Below are positions 54,690-63,354 of a DNA stretch of 64,000 nucleotides, in pieces. Position 1 is the first letter of the stretch, and each line of letters begins with the position of its first letter. The notes under the pieces are model-generated. The model saw nothing but the letters and a program-made list of their open reading frames with translations. It made no database searches and was not told the DNA's origin. The DNA lies in assembly GCF_021502575.1 (NCBI RefSeq), contig NZ_JAKFGN010000002.1, forward strand, positions 930,001-994,000. The letters are read 5' to 3'. The DNA comes from Bradyrhizobium sp. G127. GTDB lineage: Bacteria; Pseudomonadota; Alphaproteobacteria; Rhizobiales; Xanthobacteraceae. Made by a program: the position numbers and the translations under genes.

Positions 54690-55921
54690 GACACCCTCCA
54701 CGCCTGAGAGATCTCGATTGTCTTTCGGCACAGATCGTCAAACACCGGGGCGACGTTCGCAATGGCGTATCGATTATCTTCGCGTTCCGGCTGGGCAGGC
54801 ACATGGACATCGGCGCGCTGTGCGCGCGCAGCTGCAATCTCGTCTCTAATAAGGCAAGCTATATCCCGAGTGGGTGCACCGGGAGAGATCCAGCGCCCGC
54901 CACATTCACGGATGATGCGGGCTGCCGTGCCCGGTGGAACAATTCCGACAAGCCGCCGCCGAGCACCGATGTAATCGGCAAGCTTGCTGGGAAAAAATAC
55001 ACTGAGATCTGCTGGTGCATCTATGGTGAGCAAGATATCCGAGGTCTTCATCAAACACAGCGATTCGACATAGGACACACTGCCGCGCGCAACCAGCAAA
55101 CCTGGAGGCAGCAACTTCCATTCGGGTGATAACATCATGCGCGGGGGAATGCCGCCAACCAACTCAACCCGCACATCGTGTAAGGTATGCGGCTCGTTGC
55201 GCTGCAATTCTGCAAGCGCCGCGATTAGCGGTTTCGGGGTCCGATGACCGTAAAAATTTCCGATATAACGCATCATGATCGGCCCCGAAGGTGATCCGTT
55301 CGGCTGGACGCCGTACGTCGTCGGATCATAAGCATGCGACAGTAAGAACGCCTTCCTGCGCAGCGCGGCATCATACTTTTTGAAAACGAGATCGACGGTT
55401 TCGGACGACGTGAAGACGACGACATCTGCCTGCTTAAGCACGCGGCTTTCCAAGGCGCAATTCACGGGTTTAGACAGCACCTGCAGTCTGCGAAATGGAT
55501 TGTCTGACCATGGATCACTGAAATGCGCCAGCCATGGCATATTGAAGGTCTTCTTCAAGCGGAGACCTAAGAGATGATCGCTCATCGGTTCACCGAACGT
55601 CGCGACCAAATCCGGCTTCCCCGAATTCGCAATCAATGCTTCAACCTGCTTATAGGCCGCATCAACCCACCCACGATAAACGTCAGGGACCGTTCCGTAG
55701 AATGGCACAGCTCTCGTCGCAATCCTTTCCAGAAATCCCCGCTTCTCATTGAGCGGCACCACATGATGTTCGACATGCGCACCGAAACCCGACACATCTA
55801 CATTATTACCGCCGGACACTGCACAAACTTGCATCTTGCTATATGAGAGCAGCCGGCCGATCTGAACCGCCTGCGGGTAAGCCATTGGCGGAAGGCAATA
55901 TGAAATTGCAAGAATCTTCAT
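54686..55921 (-). CDS. Glycosyltransferase, GT-B fold (family 4-like)
   Basis: This 411-residue protein opens with KILAISYCLPPMAYPQAVQIG. Its donor domain contains MRYIGNFYGHRTPKPLIAAL near residue 222 and SVFFPSKLADYIGARRRLVG near 313. It probably works on the lipid-linked repeat unit with the neighbouring enzymes. Its ATG overlaps the wecB stop by four bases, and its stop overlaps the methyltransferase start, so the three genes look translationally coupled. Confidence 0.85.
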   Translation of the reverse strand: MKILAISYCLPPMAYPQAVQIGRLLSYSKMQVCAVSGGNNVDVSGFGAHVEHHVVPLNEKRGFLERIATRAVPFYGTVPDVYRGWVDAAYKQVEALIANSGKPDLVATFGEPMSDHLLGLRLKKTFNMPWLAHFSDPWSDNPFRRLQVLSKPVNCALESRVLKQADVVVFTSSETVDLVFKKYDAALRRKAFLLSHAYDPTTYGVQPNGSPSGPIMMRYIGNFYGHRTPKPLIAALAELQRNEPHTLHDVRVELVGGIPPRMMLSPEWKLLPPGLLVARGSVSYVESLCLMKTSDILLTIDAPADLSVFFPSKLADYIGARRRLVGIVPPGTAARIIRECGGRWISPGAPTRDIACLIRDEIAAARAQRADVHVPAQPEREDNRYAIANVAPVFDDLCRKTIEISQAWRVS

Positions 55922-57057
55922 CGCAGATTGAGAAGCCCTTGCGCTATGCGCGCCGACGCGTTTCCATCACCAAATATACGACTACGGTATCCCGCAGATT
56001 TATCCGCCAATGCCTGCGTAACAGCATCAACAATGGCGCGCTCTTCTGTTCCGACTATCCATACGCCGCCTTGCCCCACAAGCTCTGTACGCTCAGTGGT
56101 TTCTCGCAGGATAACGAGTTTTTTTCCGAGCGAAACCGCCTCCTCTTGAATGCCGCCAGAGTCACTAATGATCAGACGCGCATACTTCAAAAGGTACGTG
56201 AAGGAAAAATAATCGAGAGGCGCAACAAGAAATATATTGGGGCAGCGTTCGTCACGAATGATCCGATCCACTGGTCCTGTAACTTCCGGATTAGGATGCA
56301 CCGGAAAAATAAACGGGAGATCGGTACGCACCTTTGCAAGACTCACAATCGCCCTGCAGATGGCTTCAATACCAGCTCCAAAATTTTCCCGGCGATGGGC
56401 CGTCACAACAATTGATTTCTCCGTCGCCCGCGGCGACGAAAGAAACGGCAAACCTCGATCGATCAAGGCACTTCGAACCTGATTGCTGAAGGCAGCGTCC
56501 TTGTCCAGCTTGTCGCTCACAAAGAAAAGTGAATCGACGCCAGTATTTCCAGTTACGGAAATCTGACTCGCAGCTACGCCCTCGGAGATCAGATTCTCCC
56601 GACTCTGATTAGTAGGTGCAAAATGCGCTGTTGCCAGAACAGAATTGAGCCGCCGATTGATTTCTTCCGGCCAAGGCGAATAGCGATCATGTGTCCGCAA
56701 TCCGGCCTCTACATGAGCAACCGGGAGCTTTTGATAGAAGGCTGCCAGCGCGACCGCAAAGCTCGTGGTAGTATCCCCCTGAACCACGACCCAATCGGGA
56801 CACCAATCCCTCAACGGAGATTCGATCGAGTTTAGAATGCTAGTTGTGATCTCTGTCAAAGTCTGACCGCGCCGCATGATATCCAGCTCGATATCGGATT
56901 CGATGCCGAATGCCAGAAGCATCTCGCGCGCAAGCGACTTGTGCTGGCCGGTATTGCAAACAATGACGTCAAATTGGGGCGTTGCACGGCAGTAACGAAT
57001 AAGCGGCGCAAGCTTGATAGCTTCTGGACGAGTTCCCAGTGCAAAGAATACTTTCAA
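55918..57057 (-). CDS. wecB: UDP-N-acetylglucosamine 2-epimerase, non-hydrolysing
   Basis: The 379-residue enzyme has the opening FFALGTRPEAIKLAPLI. It also has the conserved VQGDTTTSFAVAL near residue 93, HVEAGLRT near 113 and the catalytic-loop segment SDSGGIQEEAVSLGKK near 294. It interconverts UDP-GlcNAc and UDP-ManNAc, a donor for ManNAc or ManNAcA residues. It overlaps the capsule-type gene by four bases and the glycosyltransferase gene by four bases. Confidence 0.94.
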   Translation of the reverse strand: MKVFFALGTRPEAIKLAPLIRYCRATPQFDVIVCNTGQHKSLAREMLLAFGIESDIELDIMRRGQTLTEITTSILNSIESPLRDWCPDWVVVQGDTTTSFAVALAAFYQKLPVAHVEAGLRTHDRYSPWPEEINRRLNSVLATAHFAPTNQSRENLISEGVAASQISVTGNTGVDSLFFVSDKLDKDAAFSNQVRSALIDRGLPFLSSPRATEKSIVVTAHRRENFGAGIEAICRAIVSLAKVRTDLPFIFPVHPNPEVTGPVDRIIRDERCPNIFLVAPLDYFSFTYLLKYARLIISDSGGIQEEAVSLGKKLVILRETTERTELVGQGGVWIVGTEERAIVDAVTQALADKSAGYRSRIFGDGNASARIAQGLLNLR

Positions 57058-58550
57058 CGTCCCCCCCGCGACAGGCGCTCCGTAGCGAGCAAGCCATCTT
57101 CCATCTCAGCCCTCTTTTCTTCAAAACGTTCCATTCGTTCCACGTGTTGAAGGATAGAACGCAAGAGCCGCTTGATATTTTCCGGCCTATTGCCGTGAAA
57201 TCCAGGCTCATCTGCAGGCCTGAAAACACATTCATAACGCGCGCTGTAAATCTCGGCCAATGCCTGAACGATATATTCGTCATCAAAGGGATTATCGATC
57301 GCGTGCCGAATCCGTTTTGACAATTGATCGATGTTACAAACCCCGCCGAGGTACTCGGCGATAAAACACCCGCCGAGAGCTAATGAGGGCTGTCCCAGCA
57401 GAAACGCTTCGAAAACTGCCGTTCCAGTGACAGAAATTGTGAGCTGAGCGCGCTTTATGAGCTCCAACGACGGAAGACCGAAGTTCGCAATTCGAACTCC
57501 AGCCCTTCGTCTCAATTCCGCGTAAAACGATGGCGGCCGAATTCCCACTGAAGCCCAATGTTCTTTCACAATAAGAGTGCAGTCACTATCCATCGCAAAT
57601 CGAATGGCATCAATCGCGCGCATCTGGTCAATAAAGTAAGGCGCAGGCGTATTGATTGAGGACTCCGGAGACGTTTGCAGCGGATAATAGATGAATTTCT
57701 CCGGAAGCTCGTTCAGCGCAGCAATATCATAAATGCGACCGTTGCGATAACTGCGAAACTTTCGGATCGCCTCGAGATATCTCGGGAAAGCATACTTAAT
57801 GCTCGTCGCGAGCAGGGCAGGCTCAAACAATCCCGGGTTATCTATCGTTCGCTTTAGAAACCTGACGAGCCGTTGAGGCGCGCTTTTCTGATAGTGCGGC
57901 AGCGGCTCCTCGCCTGCTACAGCAAAACCGGAAGGCCGAAAAGCAGGCATCGCATTTTGCCGAAATTCGCTCAGAAACTGACGAGCCCGCGCAATGGTCT
58001 CGCAGTTAGCTTCCCGATAGGCAGGGAGCGTTTCTAGCACATCGCTTGTAAAGGAAACTCCGCCCAAATTTCTAAGGTCTGACGGGATGATGACCGGAAT
58101 TCCAAGTTCTCGCGCAATCGCAACCAGGGCTTTTCCCTCGAATGTCTCTACGTGCGCCATCAAGATATGCGTCGGCTTGATGCGCAACACGAAACCTTTG
58201 TAGATCTGATAAACTTCCAAAGCTCGCGCGACCTGCTGATCCGCAGGACGGTGCTTGAAAATCTTCTTCTCGACCTCAATGTCGGCGTAAATGCTGCCGG
58301 GATAATTCTGAAGCGTTGAAAAATCCGAGACGTTGGAGACGTGGCGACTTTGAGCATGCTCCAAGCAAAGCAGGTTTTCGGCCGCAAGTACCTCGCTGAC
58401 GGGTTCGATATGGTGAGAGGACGGAAGGATCATCGACCATTCGACCTCCGGCGCGAAGGTCTTAGCCAGCTCAATTATATGGCGATAGATGATGGCGTAC
58501 GTTCCATAGCCATGGACCAAGAACCGAATTGGCTGTTTCATACGCTGCAT
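57054..58550 (-). CDS. Capsule polysaccharide biosynthesis-like glycosyltransferase
   Basis: This protein of about 498 residues has a KpsC/KpsS-like C-terminal half: IVKEHWASVGIRPPSFY near residue 325, then ANFGLPSLELIKRAQLTISV and TGTAVFEAFLLGQPSLALG. That is the capsule-synthesis type retaining Kdo-transferase region. The N-terminal half (VHGYGTYAIIYRHIIELAKT) is less clear. It may add a linking sugar to lipid or start the chain. The start is uncertain (58550 or 58541). It sits 18 bases after the pyruvyl transferase gene. Confidence 0.75.
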   Translation of the reverse strand: MQRMKQPIRFLVHGYGTYAIIYRHIIELAKTFAPEVEWSMILPSSHHIEPVSEVLAAENLLCLEHAQSRHVSNVSDFSTLQNYPGSIYADIEVEKKIFKHRPADQQVARALEVYQIYKGFVLRIKPTHILMAHVETFEGKALVAIARELGIPVIIPSDLRNLGGVSFTSDVLETLPAYREANCETIARARQFLSEFRQNAMPAFRPSGFAVAGEEPLPHYQKSAPQRLVRFLKRTIDNPGLFEPALLATSIKYAFPRYLEAIRKFRSYRNGRIYDIAALNELPEKFIYYPLQTSPESSINTPAPYFIDQMRAIDAIRFAMDSDCTLIVKEHWASVGIRPPSFYAELRRRAGVRIANFGLPSLELIKRAQLTISVTGTAVFEAFLLGQPSLALGGCFIAEYLGGVCNIDQLSKRIRHAIDNPFDDEYIVQALAEIYSARYECVFRPADEPGFHGNRPENIKRLLRSILQHVERMERFEEKRAEMEDGLLATERLSRGGR

Positions 58551-58568
58551 CACATCAGGCTGTACTGA

Positions 58569-59759
58569 CTATGCGTCAGCACGTCCGTAACTCGGAGTTA
58601 CGAGATTGGAAAATTCAGCAAAGTTCCGCTGCGCATTCAAAATTGACATATCTCTCACCTTTGCATCAATTTTTGTTCCCAGTGCACTGTCAATGGCTTC
58701 AACCAGATCTTCGGCAAACAACCTGCCAAGGGGAAGAACCGGCATTCCAAACAATCCGCAGATGGCATCGATCTTGTTATCAGCCGAGATTCCCACAAAT
58801 GGCTTCTCATATATTGCCGCGAGAACATGACCATGGAAACGCATACCGCAATGAACATCGATGCTAGAGAAAACGTCCGCCAACGTATCTGCGTCCGCCG
58901 AGAGGGAACGCTCCCGGACAAGCGGCCTGTGATCGTGCGGAATACTTCCAGCGATCAAATCCAACACGCCGTGATCCGAAGCCTCATTTGCGTTACCATG
59001 GAACGAGAGCAATGAGACCGACCATCCCCGCGCTGTGAGTATAGATATCGCCTTCGATAAGACGGCCAGTTCCTTCCGGGCATTCCCGGTTTCGTTAAGC
59101 AACCAGGAATTTATCGACAGCCCAACGTGCCGCGTGGATGGTTCCGGCTGACGGGTCCTATTTTTTATAGCCGGCCGCAGCCATGGCGTGAGACCAAACA
59201 CAAGATCGCCAGTTAGCGTCGCCTTTGAACCACAACCGGCCTTCTTGCACTCGGCATAAGCGAGATCGTCGCGAACGGCGAAAAGCTCAGACGTCGAAAC
59301 AATAATCCGCAAAGCGAGCCGGCCCAGCCGGGATTTCAGTTCGGCGACCCCGACACCCAACGCCGCGATCCTCAAGCCCATTAGCCGGGCAAGCAAACAA
59401 ATCAGTGCCAACAAAATTAGCGGCGCGACCGACTTTCTCTCATGAAAAAGCGTCCCCCCTCCGAATACGAACCAAGCGCAGCTACGGAAATGAAGGCGAT
59501 ATACAAGAAGCGTTTCAAGGGTGCGCCTGACTTTTCCCTTCGATTGATCGGCGAGAATACTATCAATGTTTGTTAATTTCACGGGCGCGCCGACTTGATC
59601 GATCCGCCTGATCGGACCTGCATTCCGAACGGTAAACCTTGCGCCCGGGCATATCTCGCAGATACCCATTATGACTGACAGCATAAGTAGATCGTCGCCT
59701 AAATTGCCCTGCCCGTAGTAGCCGTATAGAAAAAAGCGATCAGCTGGTTGTTTATCCAT
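58569..59759 (-). CDS. Polysaccharide pyruvyl transferase family protein
   Basis: The 396-residue product has the family signature opening YGYYGQGNLGDDLLMLSVIM, then FGGGTLFHERKSVAP near residue 100 and CGMRFHGHVLAAIYEKPFVG near 315. Members such as CsaB and WcaK add pyruvate ketals from phosphoenolpyruvate to sugars, giving a negative charge. Some related proteins act as glycosyltransferases. It lies six bases after pseF. Confidence 0.88.
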   Translation of the reverse strand: MDKQPADRFFLYGYYGQGNLGDDLLMLSVIMGICEICPGARFTVRNAGPIRRIDQVGAPVKLTNIDSILADQSKGKVRRTLETLLVYRLHFRSCAWFVFGGGTLFHERKSVAPLILLALICLLARLMGLRIAALGVGVAELKSRLGRLALRIIVSTSELFAVRDDLAYAECKKAGCGSKATLTGDLVFGLTPWLRPAIKNRTRQPEPSTRHVGLSINSWLLNETGNARKELAVLSKAISILTARGWSVSLLSFHGNANEASDHGVLDLIAGSIPHDHRPLVRERSLSADADTLADVFSSIDVHCGMRFHGHVLAAIYEKPFVGISADNKIDAICGLFGMPVLPLGRLFAEDLVEAIDSALGTKIDAKVRDMSILNAQRNFAEFSNLVTPSYGRADA

Positions 59760-59765
59760 ACGCGG

Positions 59766-60452
59766 TTACGACTTTGAAAGACCGCGGGCAACAATCTCCG
59801 CAAACCGGAGATCATCCATGTCGTCGATATCAATCGCCTTGTATCGAGGAATCTCATGGGCAATCATCTTGCCATCAATTCGACCCGCCTGAACCTCAGA
59901 CGCTGGAATGAAAACGAACGTTCCAGAATCAAAATAAGCCTGAGGAAGATCTTGAGACCGCACGTCCGCCATTCCCGGCTGCAAGGCTTCCAACTGGCCG
60001 TCCGCATCGAGGTAATATGCCCATTGAACTGGCGCGATAAATCGCGATACGGCAATCACCGTTTGCTTAGATCCCTTCTTTGCAAACAGCTCGGCGCCCT
60101 GACGAAGATCGCCAGCATCGATCAGCGGAGCTGTTGGCATCAGAAGACAAACAGAATCAAAGTGCCGACCACGCAAGCCATACTGCTTGAGCGTCCACTG
60201 CAACACCGGCAACAACGGCGTGTGATCATCCGCAAGTTCTGGTGCTCGCATAAAATCGACAGGATGGCCGCATTCTGCGGCAACGTCTGCGATCCGCCGA
60301 CTATCCGTCGATACATGGATAATATCAAAGAGCCCCGATTTCTTCGCCGCCTTGAGAGAGTAGCTCATCAAAGGCGCGCCGAGAAAATCGACAATGTTCT
60401 TCTCAGGGATTCGCTTGCTACCGCCGCGCGCGGGCACAATCGCGATTCTCAT
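59766..60452 (-). CDS. pseF: Pseudaminic acid cytidylyltransferase
   Basis: The 228-residue enzyme opens with RIAIVPARGGSKRIPEKNIV. It also has the CMP-sugar synthetase motifs VSTDSRRIADVA and FMRAPELADDHTPLLPVL. It should activate a nonulosonic acid with CTP to the CMP-sugar. The PseF form (SKRIPEKNI, ADDHT) favours pseudaminic over sialic acid. The ATG at 60452 overlaps the TAA of the aldo/keto reductase gene by one base. Confidence 0.87.
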   Translation of the reverse strand: MRIAIVPARGGSKRIPEKNIVDFLGAPLMSYSLKAAKKSGLFDIIHVSTDSRRIADVAAECGHPVDFMRAPELADDHTPLLPVLQWTLKQYGLRGRHFDSVCLLMPTAPLIDAGDLRQGAELFAKKGSKQTVIAVSRFIAPVQWAYYLDADGQLEALQPGMADVRSQDLPQAYFDSGTFVFIPASEVQAGRIDGKMIAHEIPRYKAIDIDDMDDLRFAEIVARGLSKS

Positions 60453-61396
60453 TACTGGGACGCCTCGCCTACGGGTTCGGAAAGTTTCCATTTGCGGGGA
60501 TCGATCAGCGCTACCTCATCGGTAGCAAGCACGTCCATGGACGGCAAAGCCCCCGCTCCCGGAAGCGAGGAAAGAATTTCCTCCAGCTCAGTCCGGTCGG
60601 TCACTCCCACAATTACAAAGTCACATCCGCTTTTCTCGATCATGAACCCAAGACATGCGGCAATGCGGGAAATTCCACTCAAACTAATAAACTCTCTGTA
60701 GCGCGCAAATTGATCATCAAACTGCCTGAAGTAAGTCGGCAGGCTCGATGGCTCGGCCAACAACACTCCTTGCAGAAAAGCAGAACGCGCATGAATCTGG
60801 ATTCCCAAATCACGCATCCTGTCGATGTGGCCGCTCAGCTTGAGCCGTTGGTCGAATAAATTCAAAGGAACCTGTACGATATCGGGCTGGAACAGCTCCA
60901 GTGCACGATCGATCTCATCGCCATCATAAACAGAGATACCGATCGTTGAGACGCTACCACCGGCCTTAAGCTGCTCCAGAAATCGCGCCAACCGCTCTCC
61001 ACCCGGCTTGAACAAATCCGTACATTGATGGACCAAAACCGCATCGAGTTTCGTGCGACGCAGTCGTTCAAGCGACCGTGATATCGCGTTTCTTACGACC
61101 TCTATATCTGCATCGGAAACGATATCGGCCCTGACGGCAGGAATCTTGGTGACTACGCCAATATCCGGAGGCAGGTATCGACCTAACACCTCCTCACTGG
61201 CCCCATAATCGACGGCTGTATCAACCAATCTGATACCCGATCGCTGCGCCGCGAGAAGCGTTTCGGAAGCCCTTTCCGGCGAAACCTTACCGCGTGCGTT
61301 TGTCACGCCGTATGGTATGCCGAACTGGACGGTGCCAAGTATCAGCCGCTCTGCAACTTTCCGCTGCCGATCAGATATAACCCTCAAATCTGTCAT
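60452..61396 (-). CDS. Aldo/keto reductase in the pseudaminic acid operon
   Basis: The 314-residue protein has an aldo/keto reductase barrel with the opening LILGTVQFGIPYG near residue 18. The catalytic aspartate/tyrosine segment is DTAVDYGASEEVLGRY near 58, and the ending VGVTDRTELEEIL follows. It may reduce an intermediate in nonulosonic acid synthesis or a modified variant. The ATG overlaps the methyltransferase stop by four bases. The exact reaction is unknown. Confidence 0.85.
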   Translation of the reverse strand: MTDLRVISDRQRKVAERLILGTVQFGIPYGVTNARGKVSPERASETLLAAQRSGIRLVDTAVDYGASEEVLGRYLPPDIGVVTKIPAVRADIVSDADIEVVRNAISRSLERLRRTKLDAVLVHQCTDLFKPGGERLARFLEQLKAGGSVSTIGISVYDGDEIDRALELFQPDIVQVPLNLFDQRLKLSGHIDRMRDLGIQIHARSAFLQGVLLAEPSSLPTYFRQFDDQFARYREFISLSGISRIAACLGFMIEKSGCDFVIVGVTDRTELEEILSSLPGAGALPSMDVLATDEVALIDPRKWKLSEPVGEASQ

Positions 61397-62097
61397 GCCT
61401 TTTGAGCTGTCAGACTTACAAATTCGAAATACTCCGCACCATCCCTGTAAGTCCGCCCAATTCGCTCGCTCGAAATGACATTGAATCCGCGATTGCGCAG
61501 CAGATCGGCATATTCTTCCTGAGAAATGAATCTGAAAGGATAGGTATTGCCGTAGTAAGGCGACGTCGAACGCGCGATCCCGTCGAGAGTGCTATCATCG
61601 ATCTTGGCCGCCGGATGATGCATCCCGAACGCATCCGAATTTTTTGATGGCGAATAAGAAAAATATAGTCCGCCCGATTTTGTAACGCGTGCAACTTCGT
61701 CGAGACACCGACCAAACTCAATCTCATTGACACAGTATGTAGAGAAGACATCCACAACAGCATCAAACATGTCAGACGAATAAGGCAGGTTCAGAATGCT
61801 GCCTGCTTGCAGCGAAGCTGTTTCCCCCCAATTCTCAAGCATAATGCCGCACAAGCGCAATGCTTCTGGAGAAAGATCAAGACCGAAGGTCTCAAATCCC
61901 TCCCTTGCGATCATCCAGAGATTCGCTCCGGAACCGCAGCCCAACTCAAGAACCTTTTTCGACGACCGTTGAACTCGATCTATCCCGAAGAAATGACGCC
62001 CCATAAACCGCAGCAATTCTTCGTTAGGATAGCGCCGCTGCGCAGCAAAGCCCAAGGATGCATAAGCCGAATCATACCAGCTGCGTACCGTGTTCAT
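61393..62097 (-). CDS. Class I SAM-dependent methyltransferase in the pse operon
   Basis: The 234-residue protein has motif I VLELGCGSGANLWMIARE near residue 50 and a Methyltransf_11-like fold. The GGAGG of an upstream in-frame ATG (62112) sits eight bases before ATG 62097, so 62097 (MNTVRSWY) is the likely start. It may methylate the nonulosonic acid or its precursor. It follows pseC by 28 bases. Confidence 0.82.
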   Translation of the reverse strand: MNTVRSWYDSAYASLGFAAQRRYPNEELLRFMGRHFFGIDRVQRSSKKVLELGCGSGANLWMIAREGFETFGLDLSPEALRLCGIMLENWGETASLQAGSILNLPYSSDMFDAVVDVFSTYCVNEIEFGRCLDEVARVTKSGGLYFSYSPSKNSDAFGMHHPAAKIDDSTLDGIARSTSPYYGNTYPFRFISQEEYADLLRNRGFNVISSERIGRTYRDGAEYFEFVSLTAQKA

Positions 62098-62125
62098 CTG
62101 CCCAGCCTCCATCGCCTGAGATCTC

Positions 62126-63331
62126 TCAGTTCATCCCGAGACAATGCGCCAGTGTATCAACGACCCTGCCAACATCGCCATCGGACATCGACGGAAACAA
62201 TGGCAACGATAGCGTCGCCGCATAGTACGCGGTGGCACCGGGCAGGCTGGATTCACCATACAAGCGCCGATAATATGGCTGCAGGTGAACCGGAATATAA
62301 TGTACTTGCGATCCGATTCCCGCCTCTCGCAGGCGAACCATGACTTGCTTGCGCGTCATGCCGCTTGCTTTGAAATCAATGCGAACGGCATAAAGATGCC
62401 ATGCAGGATTGCAGCCTTCAATACGAAGTGGGGGTAACAAAATCGGCGACAGATACTGCAATTGCTCGTCGTAACGGGCGGCAAGCTCGCGGCGCCTGGC
62501 GATGAAGGAATTCAACTTCTTGAGCTGACTGTGAGCCAGGGCGCAGTGAATGTCACTGGCACGATAATTGAACCCAATGCTTGGCATTTCATAGTACCAG
62601 GGATTCGGCTCGGCATCAGAATCAAGCGCCATATCCCTGTTTTGGAATTGATTTGCCTCGCGCGTCATGCCGTGATTGCGGAACTCCAAGAGCTTCCGAT
62701 AAACATCCGGATCGTTGGTCGTAACGGCACCGCCCTCGCCCATGGCTATCGTTTTAACTGGATGGAACGAGAAAACCGCCATCGTGCTGTGTCTGCACGA
62801 TCCGACGCTAACGACTTCATTTCCGTCCAAATACTCCGTACCCAACGCATGGCATGCATCTTCAATGACCACGAACCCGGCCTTCTTGGCGAGTCGTGCG
62901 AGAGACGGCATATCCACTGTCTGGCCGGCAAGATGCACCGGCAGCACAGCCCGGATTCCATTCCGGGCCCGGTCAACTATGTCCTGCACCCCATCAATAT
63001 TCAGAAGACCGGTTTGCGGATCGACGTCGGAAAATACAACATCACCCCCCTGATAACGAACCGCATTTGCCGTCGCGAGAAACGTCATAGGCGGAACAAC
63101 CGCCCGATCGCCTGGGGACAGGCCGGCGACAGCAGTAGCCATATGCAGCCCTGCGGTTCCGCTTGAGCAGGCGACGGCAAACCTGGCACCTACGCGCTCC
63201 GCCAACGATGCTTCAAACTTCTCCACTGTTGGACCGGTGGTAAGCCAATCCCCTCTCAGCACCTCGGCAACAGCCGAGATGTCATCATCGTCAACAACGT
63301 GCCGGCCATATGGGAGAAAACTACCAGTCAT
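62126..63331 (-). CDS. pseC: UDP-4-amino-4,6-dideoxy-N-acetyl-beta-L-altrosamine transaminase
   Basis: The 401-residue PLP aminotransferase has the Schiff-base lysine K193 in FSFHPVKTIAMGEGGA and the opening FLPYGRHVVDDDDISAV. This is the PseC arrangement that aminates the 4-keto sugar made by PseB. ATG 63331 is chosen because the earlier in-frame start is a TTG. It follows pseB by 23 bases, so they share an operon. Confidence 0.9.
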   Translation of the reverse strand: MTGSFLPYGRHVVDDDDISAVAEVLRGDWLTTGPTVEKFEASLAERVGARFAVACSSGTAGLHMATAVAGLSPGDRAVVPPMTFLATANAVRYQGGDVVFSDVDPQTGLLNIDGVQDIVDRARNGIRAVLPVHLAGQTVDMPSLARLAKKAGFVVIEDACHALGTEYLDGNEVVSVGSCRHSTMAVFSFHPVKTIAMGEGGAVTTNDPDVYRKLLEFRNHGMTREANQFQNRDMALDSDAEPNPWYYEMPSIGFNYRASDIHCALAHSQLKKLNSFIARRRELAARYDEQLQYLSPILLPPLRIEGCNPAWHLYAVRIDFKASGMTRKQVMVRLREAGIGSQVHYIPVHLQPYYRRLYGESSLPGATAYYAATLSLPLFPSMSDGDVGRVVDTLAHCLGMN

Positions 63332-63354
63332 TAATACGTCTCTACTCAATGGAA

